A DNA stretch of 64,000 bases from Streptomyces sp. NRRL WC-3626 (GCF_000718785.1 NZ_JOCA01000006.1:62001-126000); one strand, 5' to 3'; shown: positions 52,461-61,950, numbered from the stretch's first letter. Translations and numbers: made by a program. Notes: generated by a model from the letters alone, not told the origin.

Positions 52461-52825
52461 TCTACGAAAGCCACGATGCCGCCGCCCCCGCAGCCACCCG
52501 GCCCCGCCTCCTCCCCTGGTCCAACCTCGACGGCAACCCCTGCTACCTCGTCACCGACGACACCGGCACCGGCCGTCTCTCGCGCCTCGCCGACGAGATC
52601 GAAGCCGTCCAGCTCGGGATGGCCGACGACCTCCTCGGTCATGCCGTCGATCTCCTGGGCGACACCAAGGCCACCGCACCCCAACTCCGTTACCTCGCCG
52701 CCTGCCTGGGCGATGCGCTCCACGACGTGCACCGCATCGCCCGCAGCAGGGGAGCGCGTCTCCCTGTGCCCCACGGTGACGAGAAGGGCGCCACCTCCGT
52801 CCCCGAAGAGGGTCCCGGCACCTGA
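52457..52825 (+). CDS. Unknown small acidic protein, coupled to the preceding gene (122 aa)
   Basis: The GTG start overlaps the preceding stop. The sequence IYESHDAAAP, then RLLPWSNLDGNPCYLVTDDTGTGRLSRLADEIEAVQLGMADDLLGHAVDLL, TAPQLRYLAACLGDALHDVHRIARSRG shows a globular middle domain of ~80 residues with alternating strand and helix. It has no signal peptide. Relatives occur next to DUF5753/DUF397 genes in Streptomyces, to my recollection without known function. Confidence 0.65.
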   Translation: MIYESHDAAAPAATRPRLLPWSNLDGNPCYLVTDDTGTGRLSRLADEIEAVQLGMADDLLGHAVDLLGDTKATAPQLRYLAACLGDALHDVHRIARSRGARLPVPHGDEKGATSVPEEGPGT

Positions 52826-52847
52826 CCCGCCCGCTCCCCGGCCAAGC

Positions 52848-53255
52848 GTGCGGACGTACTGGCTTGAAGTGGCCCAGTTGGAGGCCATGGGGTGGACGCA
52901 CGTCCCGGGCGTGGAGCTGGACACGCTTGACGCGGCCGTCCCGCTGCTCGTCGACCAGCTGGGCCCCGCGCTGCGGCGGCGCCCCCGGCGGGTCGGGCGG
53001 CGCTGGTCGACTGGTACTGCCGGGCCGGCCGGAACTGGACGGGACAGCGGCTTCAGCCCTGGGCGGCCCGTATGGTTCCAGCTGCCCATGCACCTGATCG
53101 ACTACGTCATCGCCCACGAACTGGCTCACGTGAAAGTGTCCGGGCACCGGGAGGACTTCTGGCGGCTGCTACGGACCGCGCTGCCCGAGTACGAGGAGCG
53201 GCGGGCGGACCTCGACGAGCTGGGACGGCGGCTCTGGATGGGCGATGTCCGGTAA
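52848..53255 (+). pseudogene. Degenerate zinc metallopeptidase (YgjP/M48-like) fragment
   Basis: The 3' half (LPMHLIDYVIAHELAHVKVSGHREDFWRLLRTALPEYEERRADLDELGRRLW) is the catalytic end of a YgjP/M48-type peptidase, with the HELAH zinc motif. Upstream in another frame (53000-53073) lies LVDWYCRAGRNWTGQRLQPWAARM, which matches the region normally found before the catalytic part. The intervening ~30 residues, including the usual RWGSC motif, are missing. The nominal open frame joins unrelated sequence to the HELAH end. A deletion with frameshift at about 53073 explains this. Confidence 0.6.
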
Positions 53256-53262
53256 GCCGGTC

Positions 53263-53290
53263 TGAACTCCCTTTTGATCAAGGGAGTTCA
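53263..53290. terminator. Bidirectional terminator before the nuclease gene
   Basis: TGAACTCCCTT (53263-53273), loop TTGATC, AAGGGAGTTCA (53280-53290): an 11-bp perfect stem between convergent reading frames, with T and A runs beside the loop. Confidence 0.85.
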
Positions 53291-53303
53291 GCCACGGCGA
53301 GGC

Positions 53304-54128
53304 CTACCAGATCGACTCGACCCACTCCGGGTGGTCGATGAACGGGTTGCGGTTGTGCTGGTAGGAGGCGTAGATGACCTCGTTGCGGTGCTGCTCGAAG
53401 GCGTCCGGCGGGTCCTCGGCGTTCCAGGCCTTGAGTACGGCGAGCTTGCCGATGTACGGGTTGCTGCCGTTGTTCACGCTGGAGTTGACCTCCAGGTCGG
53501 CCCAGCCGTCGCCGCCCTCGTAGCGCACCGCCATGTAGAAGATCATGCGGGCCACGTCGCCCTTGACGGCGTCGCGCGGCTCGAAGGAGTCGGAGTCGGT
53601 GAGGCTGCCGCCGCCGTTCGCGACGGTGCTGCCGCCGTTGTCGAAGTCCTTGTTGCCGCGGATGCCGTTGACCTGGACGTCCGAGGGGCGCAGGTGGTGG
53701 AGGTCGGTGCCGGGGCCGGTGGAGGTGCCGAAGTCGCCGTGGGACTTGGCCCACACGTGCTCGCGGTTCCAGTCGCCGGTGTTCCCGCCGTTGAGGGACT
53801 TGCTGCGGGAGACGCCCGAGTACAGCAGGATCACGTTGCCGCTGTCGGCCGGGTCCTGGTCGGTGGCCTTCAGGGCCTCCCAGACCGCCGAGTACGAGAT
53901 CTTCGTCTGGTCGCTGATGATCGTGTGGAGGGCGTCCTTGAGGGCGTCCCCGGACTTGCCGGCGGCGTCCTCGTAGTACGCGTCGTCGTAGGCGGCCGTC
54001 GTGGCCGGGGCGGTGGTGGCCGTCGCCGTACCCGTGGTCAGGACGGGGGCGGTGAGGCCGGCGAGGACCGCGGCCGTGGCGAGCGCCAGCGCTCTCCGGC
54101 GGCGGGTGTGTATGCGTATCGCGAGCAT
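53304..54128 (-). CDS. Secreted endonuclease I (NucM/EndA-type)
   Basis: The 274-residue preprotein starts MLAIRIHTRRRRALALATAAVLAGLTAP, a Sec signal with cleavage near ATATTA. The mature domain carries the endonuclease I signature NREHVWAKSHGDFG (catalytic His, metal-binding Asn region) and TDLHHLRPSDVQVNGIRGN. It is expected to be a Mg2+-dependent extracellular nuclease for nutrient nucleic acid or for DNA release during development. The start lacks a good ribosome binding site; an upstream in-frame extension encodes unlikely sequence. Confidence 0.92.
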   Translation of the reverse strand: MLAIRIHTRRRRALALATAAVLAGLTAPVLTTGTATATTAPATTAAYDDAYYEDAAGKSGDALKDALHTIISDQTKISYSAVWEALKATDQDPADSGNVILLYSGVSRSKSLNGGNTGDWNREHVWAKSHGDFGTSTGPGTDLHHLRPSDVQVNGIRGNKDFDNGGSTVANGGGSLTDSDSFEPRDAVKGDVARMIFYMAVRYEGGDGWADLEVNSSVNNGSNPYIGKLAVLKAWNAEDPPDAFEQHRNEVIYASYQHNRNPFIDHPEWVESIW

Positions 54129-54343
54129 GTGGGGTGTCCGATCTACGCGGGTTGCAGAATGGGGATACCCGGCAGAGTGGCATGTGCATGCAGGCCTGTG
54201 CGTGGAGGGAACGTGGCGATTGCGTGACGAGAACCTGTCACCCCGCTCCCCGGCGCACTCCTCCGAATGGTGCCGAGGGATGAAATCCGCTTCCGGCCGT
54301 GTTGGTGCCTTCCGGCAGACCAGGACGATCGGAGGGCACCCGA

Positions 54344-57300
54344 GTGACACCGCAACGGGGATGGGCACGGCGACTGGCCGGATACGCGTGGCGTCATCCG
54401 AAGGACGTCGTCCTCGCGCTGGGCTCCTCCCTCGGCGGCATGGCCGTCATGGCCCTGGTCCCGCTGATCACCAAGGTGATCATCGACGACGTCATCAGCG
54501 ACAAGACGAGGTCCATGGGCACCTGGGCCGGGCTGCTCGTCGGCGCCGCGGTCGTCGTCTACGTCCTCACCTACATCCGCCGCTACTACGGCGGCCGGCT
54601 CGCCCTCGACGTGCAGCACGACCTGCGCACCGAGATGTACGGGACGATCACCCGGCTGGACGGCAGACGCCAGGACGAGCTGTCCACCGGGCAGGTCGTC
54701 GGGCGGGCGACCAGCGACCTCCAGCTGATCCAGGGCCTGCTCTTCATGCTGCCGATGACCATCGGCAACCTCCTGCTGTTCCTGATCTCCCTCGTGATCA
54801 TGGCGTGGCTGTCGCTGCCCCTCACCGCCGTCGCCCTCGCCGTGGCCCCTGCCCTGTGGTGGATCGCCAAGCGCAGCCGCACCCGGCTGCACCCGTCCAC
54901 CTGGTACGCGCAGGCGCAGGCGGGCGCCGTGGCCGGAGTGGTCGACGGCGCGGTCAGCGGCGTACGCGTGGTGAAGGGCTTCGGGCAGGAGGAGCAGGAG
55001 ACCGGCAAGCTGCGCGAGGTCGGGCGGCGGCTGTACGCGGGCCGGCTGCGCACCATCCGGCTGAACTCCCGCTACACCCCCGCGCTCCAGGCCGTGCCCG
55101 CGCTCGGCCAGGTGGCGATGCTGGCGCTCGGCGGCTGGCTCGCGGTGGGCGGGCACATCACGCTGGGCACGTTCGTCGCCTTCTCCACCTACCTGGCCCA
55201 GCTCGTCGGCCCGGTCCGGATGCTCGCCGTGGTCCTCACCGTCGGCCAGCAGGCCCGCGCGGGCACCGAACGCGTCCTGGAGCTGATCGACACCGAGCCG
55301 TCCCTGACCGACGGCACCAAGGAGCTGCCCGCCGACGCGCCGGCGACCGTCGAGTTCGACGACGTCTCCTTCGGCTACGACCCCGGCCGGCCGGTCCTGG
55401 ACGGGCTCTCCTTCGACATCCGGCCGGGGGAGACCCTCGCCGTCGTCGGCGCCTCCGGCTCCGGCAAGTCCACCGTCTCCCTGCTGCTGCCGCGGTTCTA
55501 CGACGTCACCCACGGCGCCGTCCTCGTCGGCGGCCACGACGTGCGCGAGCTGACCACCGAGTCGCTGCGCGCCGCGATCGGGCTGGTCCCGGAGGACTCG
55601 TTCCTCTTCTCCGACACCGTGCGCGCCAACATCGCGTACGGCCGCCCGGACGCCACCGACGAGCAGATCACCGCCGCCGCGCGCGCCGCCCAGGCGGACC
55701 GGTTCATCGACGAGCTGCCCGACGGCTACGACACCACGGTCGGCGAGCACGGCCTGACCCTCTCCGGCGGCCAGCGCCAGCGCGTCGCGCTCGCCCGCGC
55801 CATCCTCACCGACCCGCGGCTGCTGGTCCTGGACGACGCGACCTCCGCCGTGGACGCCCGCGTCGAGCACGAGATCCACGAGGCCCTCAAGGGCGTCATG
55901 CGCGGCCGTACGACCCTGCTGATCGCCCACCGCCGCTCCACCCTGAACCTCGCCGACCGCATCGCCGTCCTCGACGACGGCAAGCTCGCCGCCATCGGCA
56001 CCCACGCGGAGCTCCAGCGGGACTCCGCCCTCTACCGCCGGCTGCTCACCGACCCGGACGAGCTGGGCGCCGTCTCCCCGGGCCACACCCCGCCCGCCGG
56101 ACCGCGCGAGGAGGACACCTCGGTCCGCGCGGAGCTGGACGCGGAGTTCGACGCCGAACGCGGGGTCACCCCCCGGCTGTGGACCGGCGACCGCGAGCCC
56201 AAGGACACCGCCCTGGCCGACGCCCCGGCCACGCCGGAACTCCTCGCCCAGGTCGAGGCGCTGCCCCCGGCGGACGACGTCCCCGACATCGACGAGGCGC
56301 GGGCGGTGCGCCCGGAGGAGTCGTACGGCCTGCGCCGCCTCCTGCGCGGCTTCCGCACCCCCCTGCTGATCAGCCTCGGCCTGGTCGCCGTGGACGCCGG
56401 CATGGGCCTGCTGCTGCCGGTGCTGATCCGGCACGGCATCGACGAGGGCGTGACACAGACCGCCCTCGGCGCCGTGTGGGCGGCCGCCCTGCTCGGCCTG
56501 CTCGCCGTGATCGTCCAGTGGGGGGCGCAGATCGGCGAGACCCGGATGACCGGACGCACCGGCGAACGCGTCCTGTACGCGCTGCGGCTGAAGATCTTCG
56601 CCCAGCTCCAGCGGCTCGGCCTCGACTACTACGAGCGCGAGCTGACCGGCCGGATCATGACCCGGATGACGACGGACGTCGACGCGCTGTCGACGTTCCT
56701 GCAGACGGGACTGGTCACCGCGTTCGTCTCGGTGGTCACTTTCTTCGGCATCCTGGTCGCCCTGCTGGTCCTCGACATCGGGCTCGCCCTGGTCGTCTTC
56801 GCCACCCTGCCCCCGCTGATCGTCGGCACGTACTTCTTCCGCCGGGCCAGCGTGAAGGCGTACGAGCTGGCGCGTGAGCGGGTGTCGGCGGTCAACGCCG
56901 ATCTGCAGGAGTCGGTGTCCGGGCTGCGGATCGTGCAGGCGTTCCGGCGGGAGCGGGACGGCGCACGCCGGTTCGCCGAGCGCAGCGCCGACTACCGCGA
57001 GGCGCGGATACGGGGCCAGTGGCTGATCTCGGTGTACTTCCCGTTCGTACAGCTGCTGTCCTCGGGCGCGGCCGCGGCGGTGCTGATCGTCGGCGGGGGC
57101 CGGGTCGACGACGGGACGCTGGCGATCGGCTCACTGGTCGCCTACCTGCTCTACATCGACCTGTTCTTCGCACCGGTGCAGCAGCTCTCCCAGGTCTTCG
57201 ACGGCTACCAGCAGGCGTCCGTCTCGCTGGGCCGCATCCAGGAACTGCTGCGCGAGCCGGCCTCCACGAACGCCGCCGAGAAGCCGCTCGGCGTGCCGTC

Positions 57301-58051
57301 CCTGCGGGGCGAGATCGCCTTCGAGGAGGTGCGCTTCGCGTACGGCGACGGCGAGGAGGCACTCGACGGCATCGACCTCACCGTCCCGGCCGGACAGACC
57401 GTCGCGTTCGTCGGCGAGACCGGCGCGGGGAAGTCCACCCTGGTCAAGCTGGTGGCCCGGTTCTACGACCCCACGGCCGGGCGCGTCACCGTCGACGGCA
57501 CCGACATCAGGGACCTGGACATCACCGCGTACCGGCACCGGCTCGGGGTCGTACCGCAGGAGGCGTACCTCTTCCCCGGCACCGTCCGCGACGCCATCGC
57601 CTACGGCCGCCCGGACGCCGGTGACGCCGAGGTGGAGGCGGCGGCCCGCGCGGTCGGCGCGCACGAGATGATCGCCACCCTGGACGGCGGCTACCTCCAC
57701 GAGGTCGCCGAACGCGGCCGCAACCTGTCCGCGGGGCAGAAGCAGCTGATCGCGCTCGCCCGCGCGGAACTCGTCGACCCGGACGTGCTGCTGCTCGACG
57801 AGGCCACGGCCGCACTCGACCTGGCCACCGAGGCACAGGTCAACCAGGCGACCGACCGCCTCGCCGGACGCCGGACGACCCTGGTGGTCGCGCACCGGCT
57901 CACCACGGCCGCCCGCGCCGACCGGGTGATCGTGATGGATCACGGCAAGGTCGTGGAGGACGGTACGCACGAGGAACTGCTGCGGCGCGGCGGCAGATAC
58001 GCCGCGCTGTGGCGGACCTTCATAGGGGAGGACGTGCCCGCACCCGCGTGA
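54344..58051 (+). CDS. Fused two-half ABC exporter with one degenerate ATP site
   Basis: This 1235-residue membrane protein joins two TMD-NBD half-transporters. Half 1: six TM helices (from DVVLALGSSLGGMAVMALVPLI), NBD1 with GASGSGKST, LSGGQRQ and LLVLDDATSAVD. A ~100-residue acidic linker follows. Half 2: a second TMD (from PLLISLGLVAVDAGMGLLLPVL), NBD2 with GETGAGKST, LSAGQKQ and VLLLDEATAALD. In NBD1 the catalytic Glu is Asp, and the NBD2 signature is LSAGQ, the pattern of heterodimeric exporters with one non-hydrolysing site. GTG start after GGAGG. Substrate (drug, lipid or peptide) is unknown. Confidence 0.93.
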   Translation: MTPQRGWARRLAGYAWRHPKDVVLALGSSLGGMAVMALVPLITKVIIDDVISDKTRSMGTWAGLLVGAAVVVYVLTYIRRYYGGRLALDVQHDLRTEMYGTITRLDGRRQDELSTGQVVGRATSDLQLIQGLLFMLPMTIGNLLLFLISLVIMAWLSLPLTAVALAVAPALWWIAKRSRTRLHPSTWYAQAQAGAVAGVVDGAVSGVRVVKGFGQEEQETGKLREVGRRLYAGRLRTIRLNSRYTPALQAVPALGQVAMLALGGWLAVGGHITLGTFVAFSTYLAQLVGPVRMLAVVLTVGQQARAGTERVLELIDTEPSLTDGTKELPADAPATVEFDDVSFGYDPGRPVLDGLSFDIRPGETLAVVGASGSGKSTVSLLLPRFYDVTHGAVLVGGHDVRELTTESLRAAIGLVPEDSFLFSDTVRANIAYGRPDATDEQITAAARAAQADRFIDELPDGYDTTVGEHGLTLSGGQRQRVALARAILTDPRLLVLDDATSAVDARVEHEIHEALKGVMRGRTTLLIAHRRSTLNLADRIAVLDDGKLAAIGTHAELQRDSALYRRLLTDPDELGAVSPGHTPPAGPREEDTSVRAELDAEFDAERGVTPRLWTGDREPKDTALADAPATPELLAQVEALPPADDVPDIDEARAVRPEESYGLRRLLRGFRTPLLISLGLVAVDAGMGLLLPVLIRHGIDEGVTQTALGAVWAAALLGLLAVIVQWGAQIGETRMTGRTGERVLYALRLKIFAQLQRLGLDYYERELTGRIMTRMTTDVDALSTFLQTGLVTAFVSVVTFFGILVALLVLDIGLALVVFATLPPLIVGTYFFRRASVKAYELARERVSAVNADLQESVSGLRIVQAFRRERDGARRFAERSADYREARIRGQWLISVYFPFVQLLSSGAAAAVLIVGGGRVDDGTLAIGSLVAYLLYIDLFFAPVQQLSQVFDGYQQASVSLGRIQELLREPASTNAAEKPLGVPSLRGEIAFEEVRFAYGDGEEALDGIDLTVPAGQTVAFVGETGAGKSTLVKLVARFYDPTAGRVTVDGTDIRDLDITAYRHRLGVVPQEAYLFPGTVRDAIAYGRPDAGDAEVEAAARAVGAHEMIATLDGGYLHEVAERGRNLSAGQKQLIALARAELVDPDVLLLDEATAALDLATEAQVNQATDRLAGRRTTLVVAHRLTTAARADRVIVMDHGKVVEDGTHEELLRRGGRYAALWRTFIGEDVPAPA

Positions 58052-58119
58052 CGGCGCAACCAACCGGCGTACGCCAAGCGTCCGTACACGCGTACGCCAA
58101 GGGGTACGGGAGGACGACT

Positions 58120-58506
58120 GTGGGCAGTGGAGCGATACGGCGGCGGCTCGCGCTCGGCCTGGCGATGCTGACCGTCTCGGGCCTGCTCGCCGTCGCCGCG
58201 CCGGCCGACGCGCACGCCGCCGACCACTGCGCCGGACGCAAGGTGCGCACCCTGCCGTTCTCCACCGGCTCGGTGGCCGTCTACAAGCGCGGCGGCTACG
58301 TCTGCGCGGTCACCCTCGCCAAGAAGCCCGGCACGAAACGGAAGATGTCGGTGAGCGTACGGGCGCGCGGGGGCCGTCCGGTCGTCGACGAGGGGAAGTT
58401 CAAGCATCACGCCGGGCCGGTGACCGTGTACGCCGGCCGCCGCTGCGTCTGGGTGAAGGGGAGCGTCGCCAAGGGGTCCGTGAGCTCCGGCTGGATCCTG
58501 TGCTGA
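58120..58506 (+). CDS. Small secreted basic protein of unknown function (128 aa)
   Basis: A GTG seven bases after GGGAGG starts a signal peptide (RRRLALGLAMLTVSGLLAVAAPADAHA). The mature ~95 residues are Lys/Gly-rich (GRKVRTLPFSTGSVAVYKRGGYVCAVTLAKKPGTKRKM) with four Cys (HCAG, YVCAV, RRCVW, ILC-end) that may form two disulfides, and look like a small beta-sandwich. Similar secreted proteins are common in Streptomyces, to my recollection unassigned. It lies 68 bp after the exporter and could share its transcript. Confidence 0.75.
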   Translation: MGSGAIRRRLALGLAMLTVSGLLAVAAPADAHAADHCAGRKVRTLPFSTGSVAVYKRGGYVCAVTLAKKPGTKRKMSVSVRARGGRPVVDEGKFKHHAGPVTVYAGRRCVWVKGSVAKGSVSSGWILC

Positions 58507-58603
58507 ACGGGGCGCGGACCGAGGGATAACCCTATGTCCCCTGGTGCTCCGGGGAGTTGGTCAAGTAGCTTCCGGCGCACATCTGTCTCACAGGGGAGTG
58601 CGC

Positions 58604-60037
58604 ATGCGCAAGGCGCTCAGATGGCTGCTGGCGCTCACGGTGCTCATAGGCACCTTGAGTACGGCCGGAGCGGCCACCGCCGCCGAGCCGAAGGCCACCG
58701 GCGGCACTGACATCAAGGAGAGACTGCTCTCCATACCGGGCATGAGCCTGATCGAGGAGAAGCCGTACACCGGGTACCGCTTCTTCGTCCTCAACTACGA
58801 GCAGCCGGTCGACCACCGCAGGCCCTCCAAGGGCACGTTCGAGCAGCGGATCACCGTGCTGCACAAGGACACCGCGCGGCCCACCGTCTTCTACACCGGC
58901 GGCTACAGCGTCTCCACGACGCCCCGCCGCGCCGAGCCGACCCAGATCGTGGACGGCAACCAGATCTCGATGGAGTACCGCTTCTTCACCCCGTCGCGGC
59001 CCGAGCCGGCCGACTGGTCGAAGCTGGACATCTGGCAGGCCGCCAGCGACCAGCACCGCATCTTCACGGCGCTGAAGAAGATCTACTCCGAGAACTGGAT
59101 CTCCACCGGCGGCTCCAAGGGCGGCATGACCGCCACCTACTACGAGCGCTTCTACCCGCGTGACATGGACGGCGTGGTCGCCTACGTCGCCCCCAACGAC
59201 GTGGTCAACAAGGAGGATTCGGCCTACGACCGCTTCTTCCGCACCGTCGGCACCAAGGAGTGCCGCGACCGGCTGAACGGGGTGCAGCGCGAGGCGCTGG
59301 TACGCCGGGCACCGCTGGAGAAGAAGTACGAGGCGTACGCCGCCGGGAACGGCTACACCTTCGACACCATCGGCAGCCTGGACCGCGCCTACGAGGCCGT
59401 CGTCCTCGACTACGTGTGGGGCTTCTGGCAGTACAGCACCGTCGCCGACTGCGAGCAGATCCCGGCGGACGCGAAGAACGCCACCGACGACGAGATCTGG
59501 ACGTCGGTCGACACGATCTCCGGATTCTCGTTCTACACGGACCAGGGCCTGAGCCCGTACACCCCGTACTACTACCAGGCCGGTACGCAGCTGGGCGCGC
59601 CGACCATCCACTTCCCGCACATCGAGAAGAAGTACGTGCGCTACGGCTACCAGCCGCCGCGCAACTTCGTGCCCCGCTCGATCGACATGAGGTTCCAGCC
59701 GTCGGCGATGCGGGACGTCGACACCTGGGTCCGCCACAACGCCCGCCACATGCTGTTCGTGTACGGCGAGAACGACCCGTGGGGCGCCGAGCGGTTCCGC
59801 GTCGGACACGGCGCGAAGGACGCGTACGTCCTCACCGCGCCCGGCATGAACCACGGCGCGAACGTGGCCGGTCTGGTCGCCGAGGAGAAGGCGTTCGCCA
59901 CGGCCCGCATCCTCGACTGGGCCGACGTCGCCCCGAGCGCGGTGCGGGAGAACCCGGCGGCCGCGAAGCCGCTGGCGACGTTCGACGCCAAGCTGGACAA
60001 GCGGAACGTCGAGCAGGAGCGGACGCTGCGACCGTAG
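58604..60037 (+). CDS. Secreted tripeptidyl aminopeptidase (S28-like)
   Basis: The 477-residue preprotein has a signal peptide (RKALRWLLALTVLIGTLSTAGAATA). The alpha/beta-hydrolase catalytic residues are visible: Ser171 in STGGSKGGMTATYYERFYP, Asp in VYGENDPWGAERF and His in APGMNHGANVAG. The sequence matches the Streptomyces PS-10 prolyl tri/tetrapeptidyl aminopeptidase group that removes N-terminal tripeptides outside the cell, for example to activate transglutaminase. AGGGGAG precedes the ATG. A 20-bp hairpin follows the stop. Confidence 0.9.
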   Translation: MRKALRWLLALTVLIGTLSTAGAATAAEPKATGGTDIKERLLSIPGMSLIEEKPYTGYRFFVLNYEQPVDHRRPSKGTFEQRITVLHKDTARPTVFYTGGYSVSTTPRRAEPTQIVDGNQISMEYRFFTPSRPEPADWSKLDIWQAASDQHRIFTALKKIYSENWISTGGSKGGMTATYYERFYPRDMDGVVAYVAPNDVVNKEDSAYDRFFRTVGTKECRDRLNGVQREALVRRAPLEKKYEAYAAGNGYTFDTIGSLDRAYEAVVLDYVWGFWQYSTVADCEQIPADAKNATDDEIWTSVDTISGFSFYTDQGLSPYTPYYYQAGTQLGAPTIHFPHIEKKYVRYGYQPPRNFVPRSIDMRFQPSAMRDVDTWVRHNARHMLFVYGENDPWGAERFRVGHGAKDAYVLTAPGMNHGANVAGLVAEEKAFATARILDWADVAPSAVRENPAAAKPLATFDAKLDKRNVEQERTLRP

Positions 60038-60052
60038 CGCCCGCGCGGCACG

Positions 60053-60097
60053 GAAGGCCGTGGACACCGGGCAGTCGGCCCGGTGTCCACGGCCTTC
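60053..60097. terminator. 20-bp hairpin between peptidase and GH3 genes
   Basis: GAAGGCCGTGGACACCGGGC (60053-60072) is exactly complementary to 60078-60097, loop AGTCG. It lies between convergent genes and should end both transcripts. Confidence 0.9.
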
Positions 60098-60114
60098 GTC
60101 ACCTCTGACTCCGG

Positions 60115-61950
60115 CTAGTAGGTCAGCCCGTGCCCGACCGGGTACAGGACCTGCGCCGGGTCGTCGGCCCGCTGGACCGGCACCGGCAGGGTGCCGTGCG
60201 GGTCCACCTTGCCGGCGATCACCCGTGCGGCGGCCCGGAGTTCGACGTCGGTCCAGGAGTACGTCGCCACGTACGCCGCGACGCCGGGCAGGTGGGCCAC
60301 GTCGTAGGGGTTGCGGATCGCGACCGCGACGACCGGTTTCCCGGTGGCCAGCAGTTGCTCGACGAGCGTCTTCTGGCTGCTGGAGGCGCTGACGTTGTAC
60401 GTCCCGACGACGATCGCGTCCGCGTCGCCGGCCGCCGCCACCGCCTGGGCGACGGTCGCGGCGGACGGCGCGGTGCCGGTGGACAGGGCGGTGGCGGTGA
60501 AGCCCAGCCCGGTCAGGGCGTCCGCGAGCACTCCGGTCGGCGGGCCCGTCGTACCGGACGGGGAGGCGGGGTCGGCGCCGGCCACGAGCAGCCTCGGCTG
60601 TCTGCGCCGGGACAGCGGCAGCAGACCGCCCTCGTTGATGAGGAGGGTGGTGGTGCGCTCGGTGATCCGGTCGGCGGTCGCCAGGTGCGAGCGGGTGCCG
60701 ACGGCGCGGTCGACGCCGGCGCGGGAGACGTACGGGTCCTTGAACAGGCCGAGGCGCGACTTCAGCCGCAGCACCCGCAGGATCGACTCGTCCAGCCGCT
60801 CCTCGGTCAGCTCGCCCTCGCGTACGGCGTTCAGGACCGCGTTCCAGGCGATGTCCAGGGAGGGCGGGTTGAGCAGCTGGTCCACGCCCGCCTTCAGCGC
60901 CAGCACCGGCACCCGGTCGTCGCCGTACTTCGTGCGTACGCCCTCCATACCGAGGGAGTCCGTCACCACGACACCGTCGTAACCCAGTTCCTCGCGCAGG
61001 ATGCCGGTGAGGATCGGTCGGGAGAGGGTGGCGGGGTCCTCGGCGGGGTCGAGGGCCGGGACGACGATGTGGGCGGTCATGATGGAGTCGATACCGGCGT
61101 CGACCGCCGCCCGGAACGGCGGCGCGTCCAGCTCGCCCCACTGCTCGCGGGTGTGGTGGATGTAGGGCAGTTCGGCGTGGCTGTCGGTGTGGGTGTCGCC
61201 GTGTCCCGGGAAGTGCTTGGCGGTGGAGGCGACACCGGACGACTCGTAGCCTTCGACCTCGGCCGTGACGAGCCGGGCGACGGACCCCGGATCGCTGCCG
61301 AAGGAGCGGACGCCGATGACGGGGTTGGCCGGGTTGACGTTGACGTCGGCCACCGGGGAGTAGTTCTGGCGGATGCCCAGCGCGCGCAGCTCACGGCCCG
61401 CGACCCGGCCGAGCGTACGGGCGTCGGAGCGGGAACCGCCCGCGCCGACGGCCATCGCGCCCGGGAAGAGGGTGGCGGGCTCGCCCACCCGGGCCACGAT
61501 GCCGTGCTCCTGGTCGGTGGAGATCAGTACGGGCAGTCCGCGGGGGAGGTCCAGGGACGCCTTCTGGATGCCGTTCGACAGGTCCGCGATCTGGTGCGGG
61601 GCGCGGGTGTTGTGCGCCCACGCGAAGTAGATGATGCCGCCGACCCGGTACTTCGCCAGCAATTCGGCGGCCGTGCGGACGCCGATCTCGTCGAGGTTGG
61701 CGTCGATGTCGGCCTGGTCGGGGGCGGTGGCGGAGTGGCCGTAGACCCGCATCACGAACAGCTGGCCGACCTTCTCCTCCAGCGTCATACGGGAGATGAG
61801 GGCGCGCAGCCTTCTGTCGTCGTGCGCGGACGGGCCGGTGGCCGCGTGGACGGTCCCGGCGGACGCGAGGGCCGTGGTGACGCCCGCCGTGGCGGCGAGG
61901 ACGGCGCGTCTGGACGGACGTGCGGTGCTTCCCGTGCTGCTGTCGGGCAC
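60115..61950 (-). CDS. Secreted GH3 beta-N-acetylglucosaminidase (NagZ-like)
   Basis: The 611-residue preprotein starts at a GTG after AAGGAG and has a Tat-like signal (RPSRRAVLAATAGVTTALASAG). The TIM-barrel domain has GLPVLISTDQEHGIVARVG and the NagZ hallmark KHFPGHGDTHTDSHAELP, whose Asp-His dyad is the acid/base of N-acetylglucosaminidases. The nucleophile Asp lies in VVVTDSLGMEG. A C-terminal alpha/beta domain (~residues 430-600) is retained. It releases N-acetylglucosamine from chito-oligomers or muropeptides outside the cell. It is divergent from nothing and followed on its 5' side by the LysR gene. Confidence 0.9.
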   Translation of the reverse strand: MPDSSTGSTARPSRRAVLAATAGVTTALASAGTVHAATGPSAHDDRRLRALISRMTLEEKVGQLFVMRVYGHSATAPDQADIDANLDEIGVRTAAELLAKYRVGGIIYFAWAHNTRAPHQIADLSNGIQKASLDLPRGLPVLISTDQEHGIVARVGEPATLFPGAMAVGAGGSRSDARTLGRVAGRELRALGIRQNYSPVADVNVNPANPVIGVRSFGSDPGSVARLVTAEVEGYESSGVASTAKHFPGHGDTHTDSHAELPYIHHTREQWGELDAPPFRAAVDAGIDSIMTAHIVVPALDPAEDPATLSRPILTGILREELGYDGVVVTDSLGMEGVRTKYGDDRVPVLALKAGVDQLLNPPSLDIAWNAVLNAVREGELTEERLDESILRVLRLKSRLGLFKDPYVSRAGVDRAVGTRSHLATADRITERTTTLLINEGGLLPLSRRRQPRLLVAGADPASPSGTTGPPTGVLADALTGLGFTATALSTGTAPSAATVAQAVAAAGDADAIVVGTYNVSASSSQKTLVEQLLATGKPVVAVAIRNPYDVAHLPGVAAYVATYSWTDVELRAAARVIAGKVDPHGTLPVPVQRADDPAQVLYPVGHGLTY

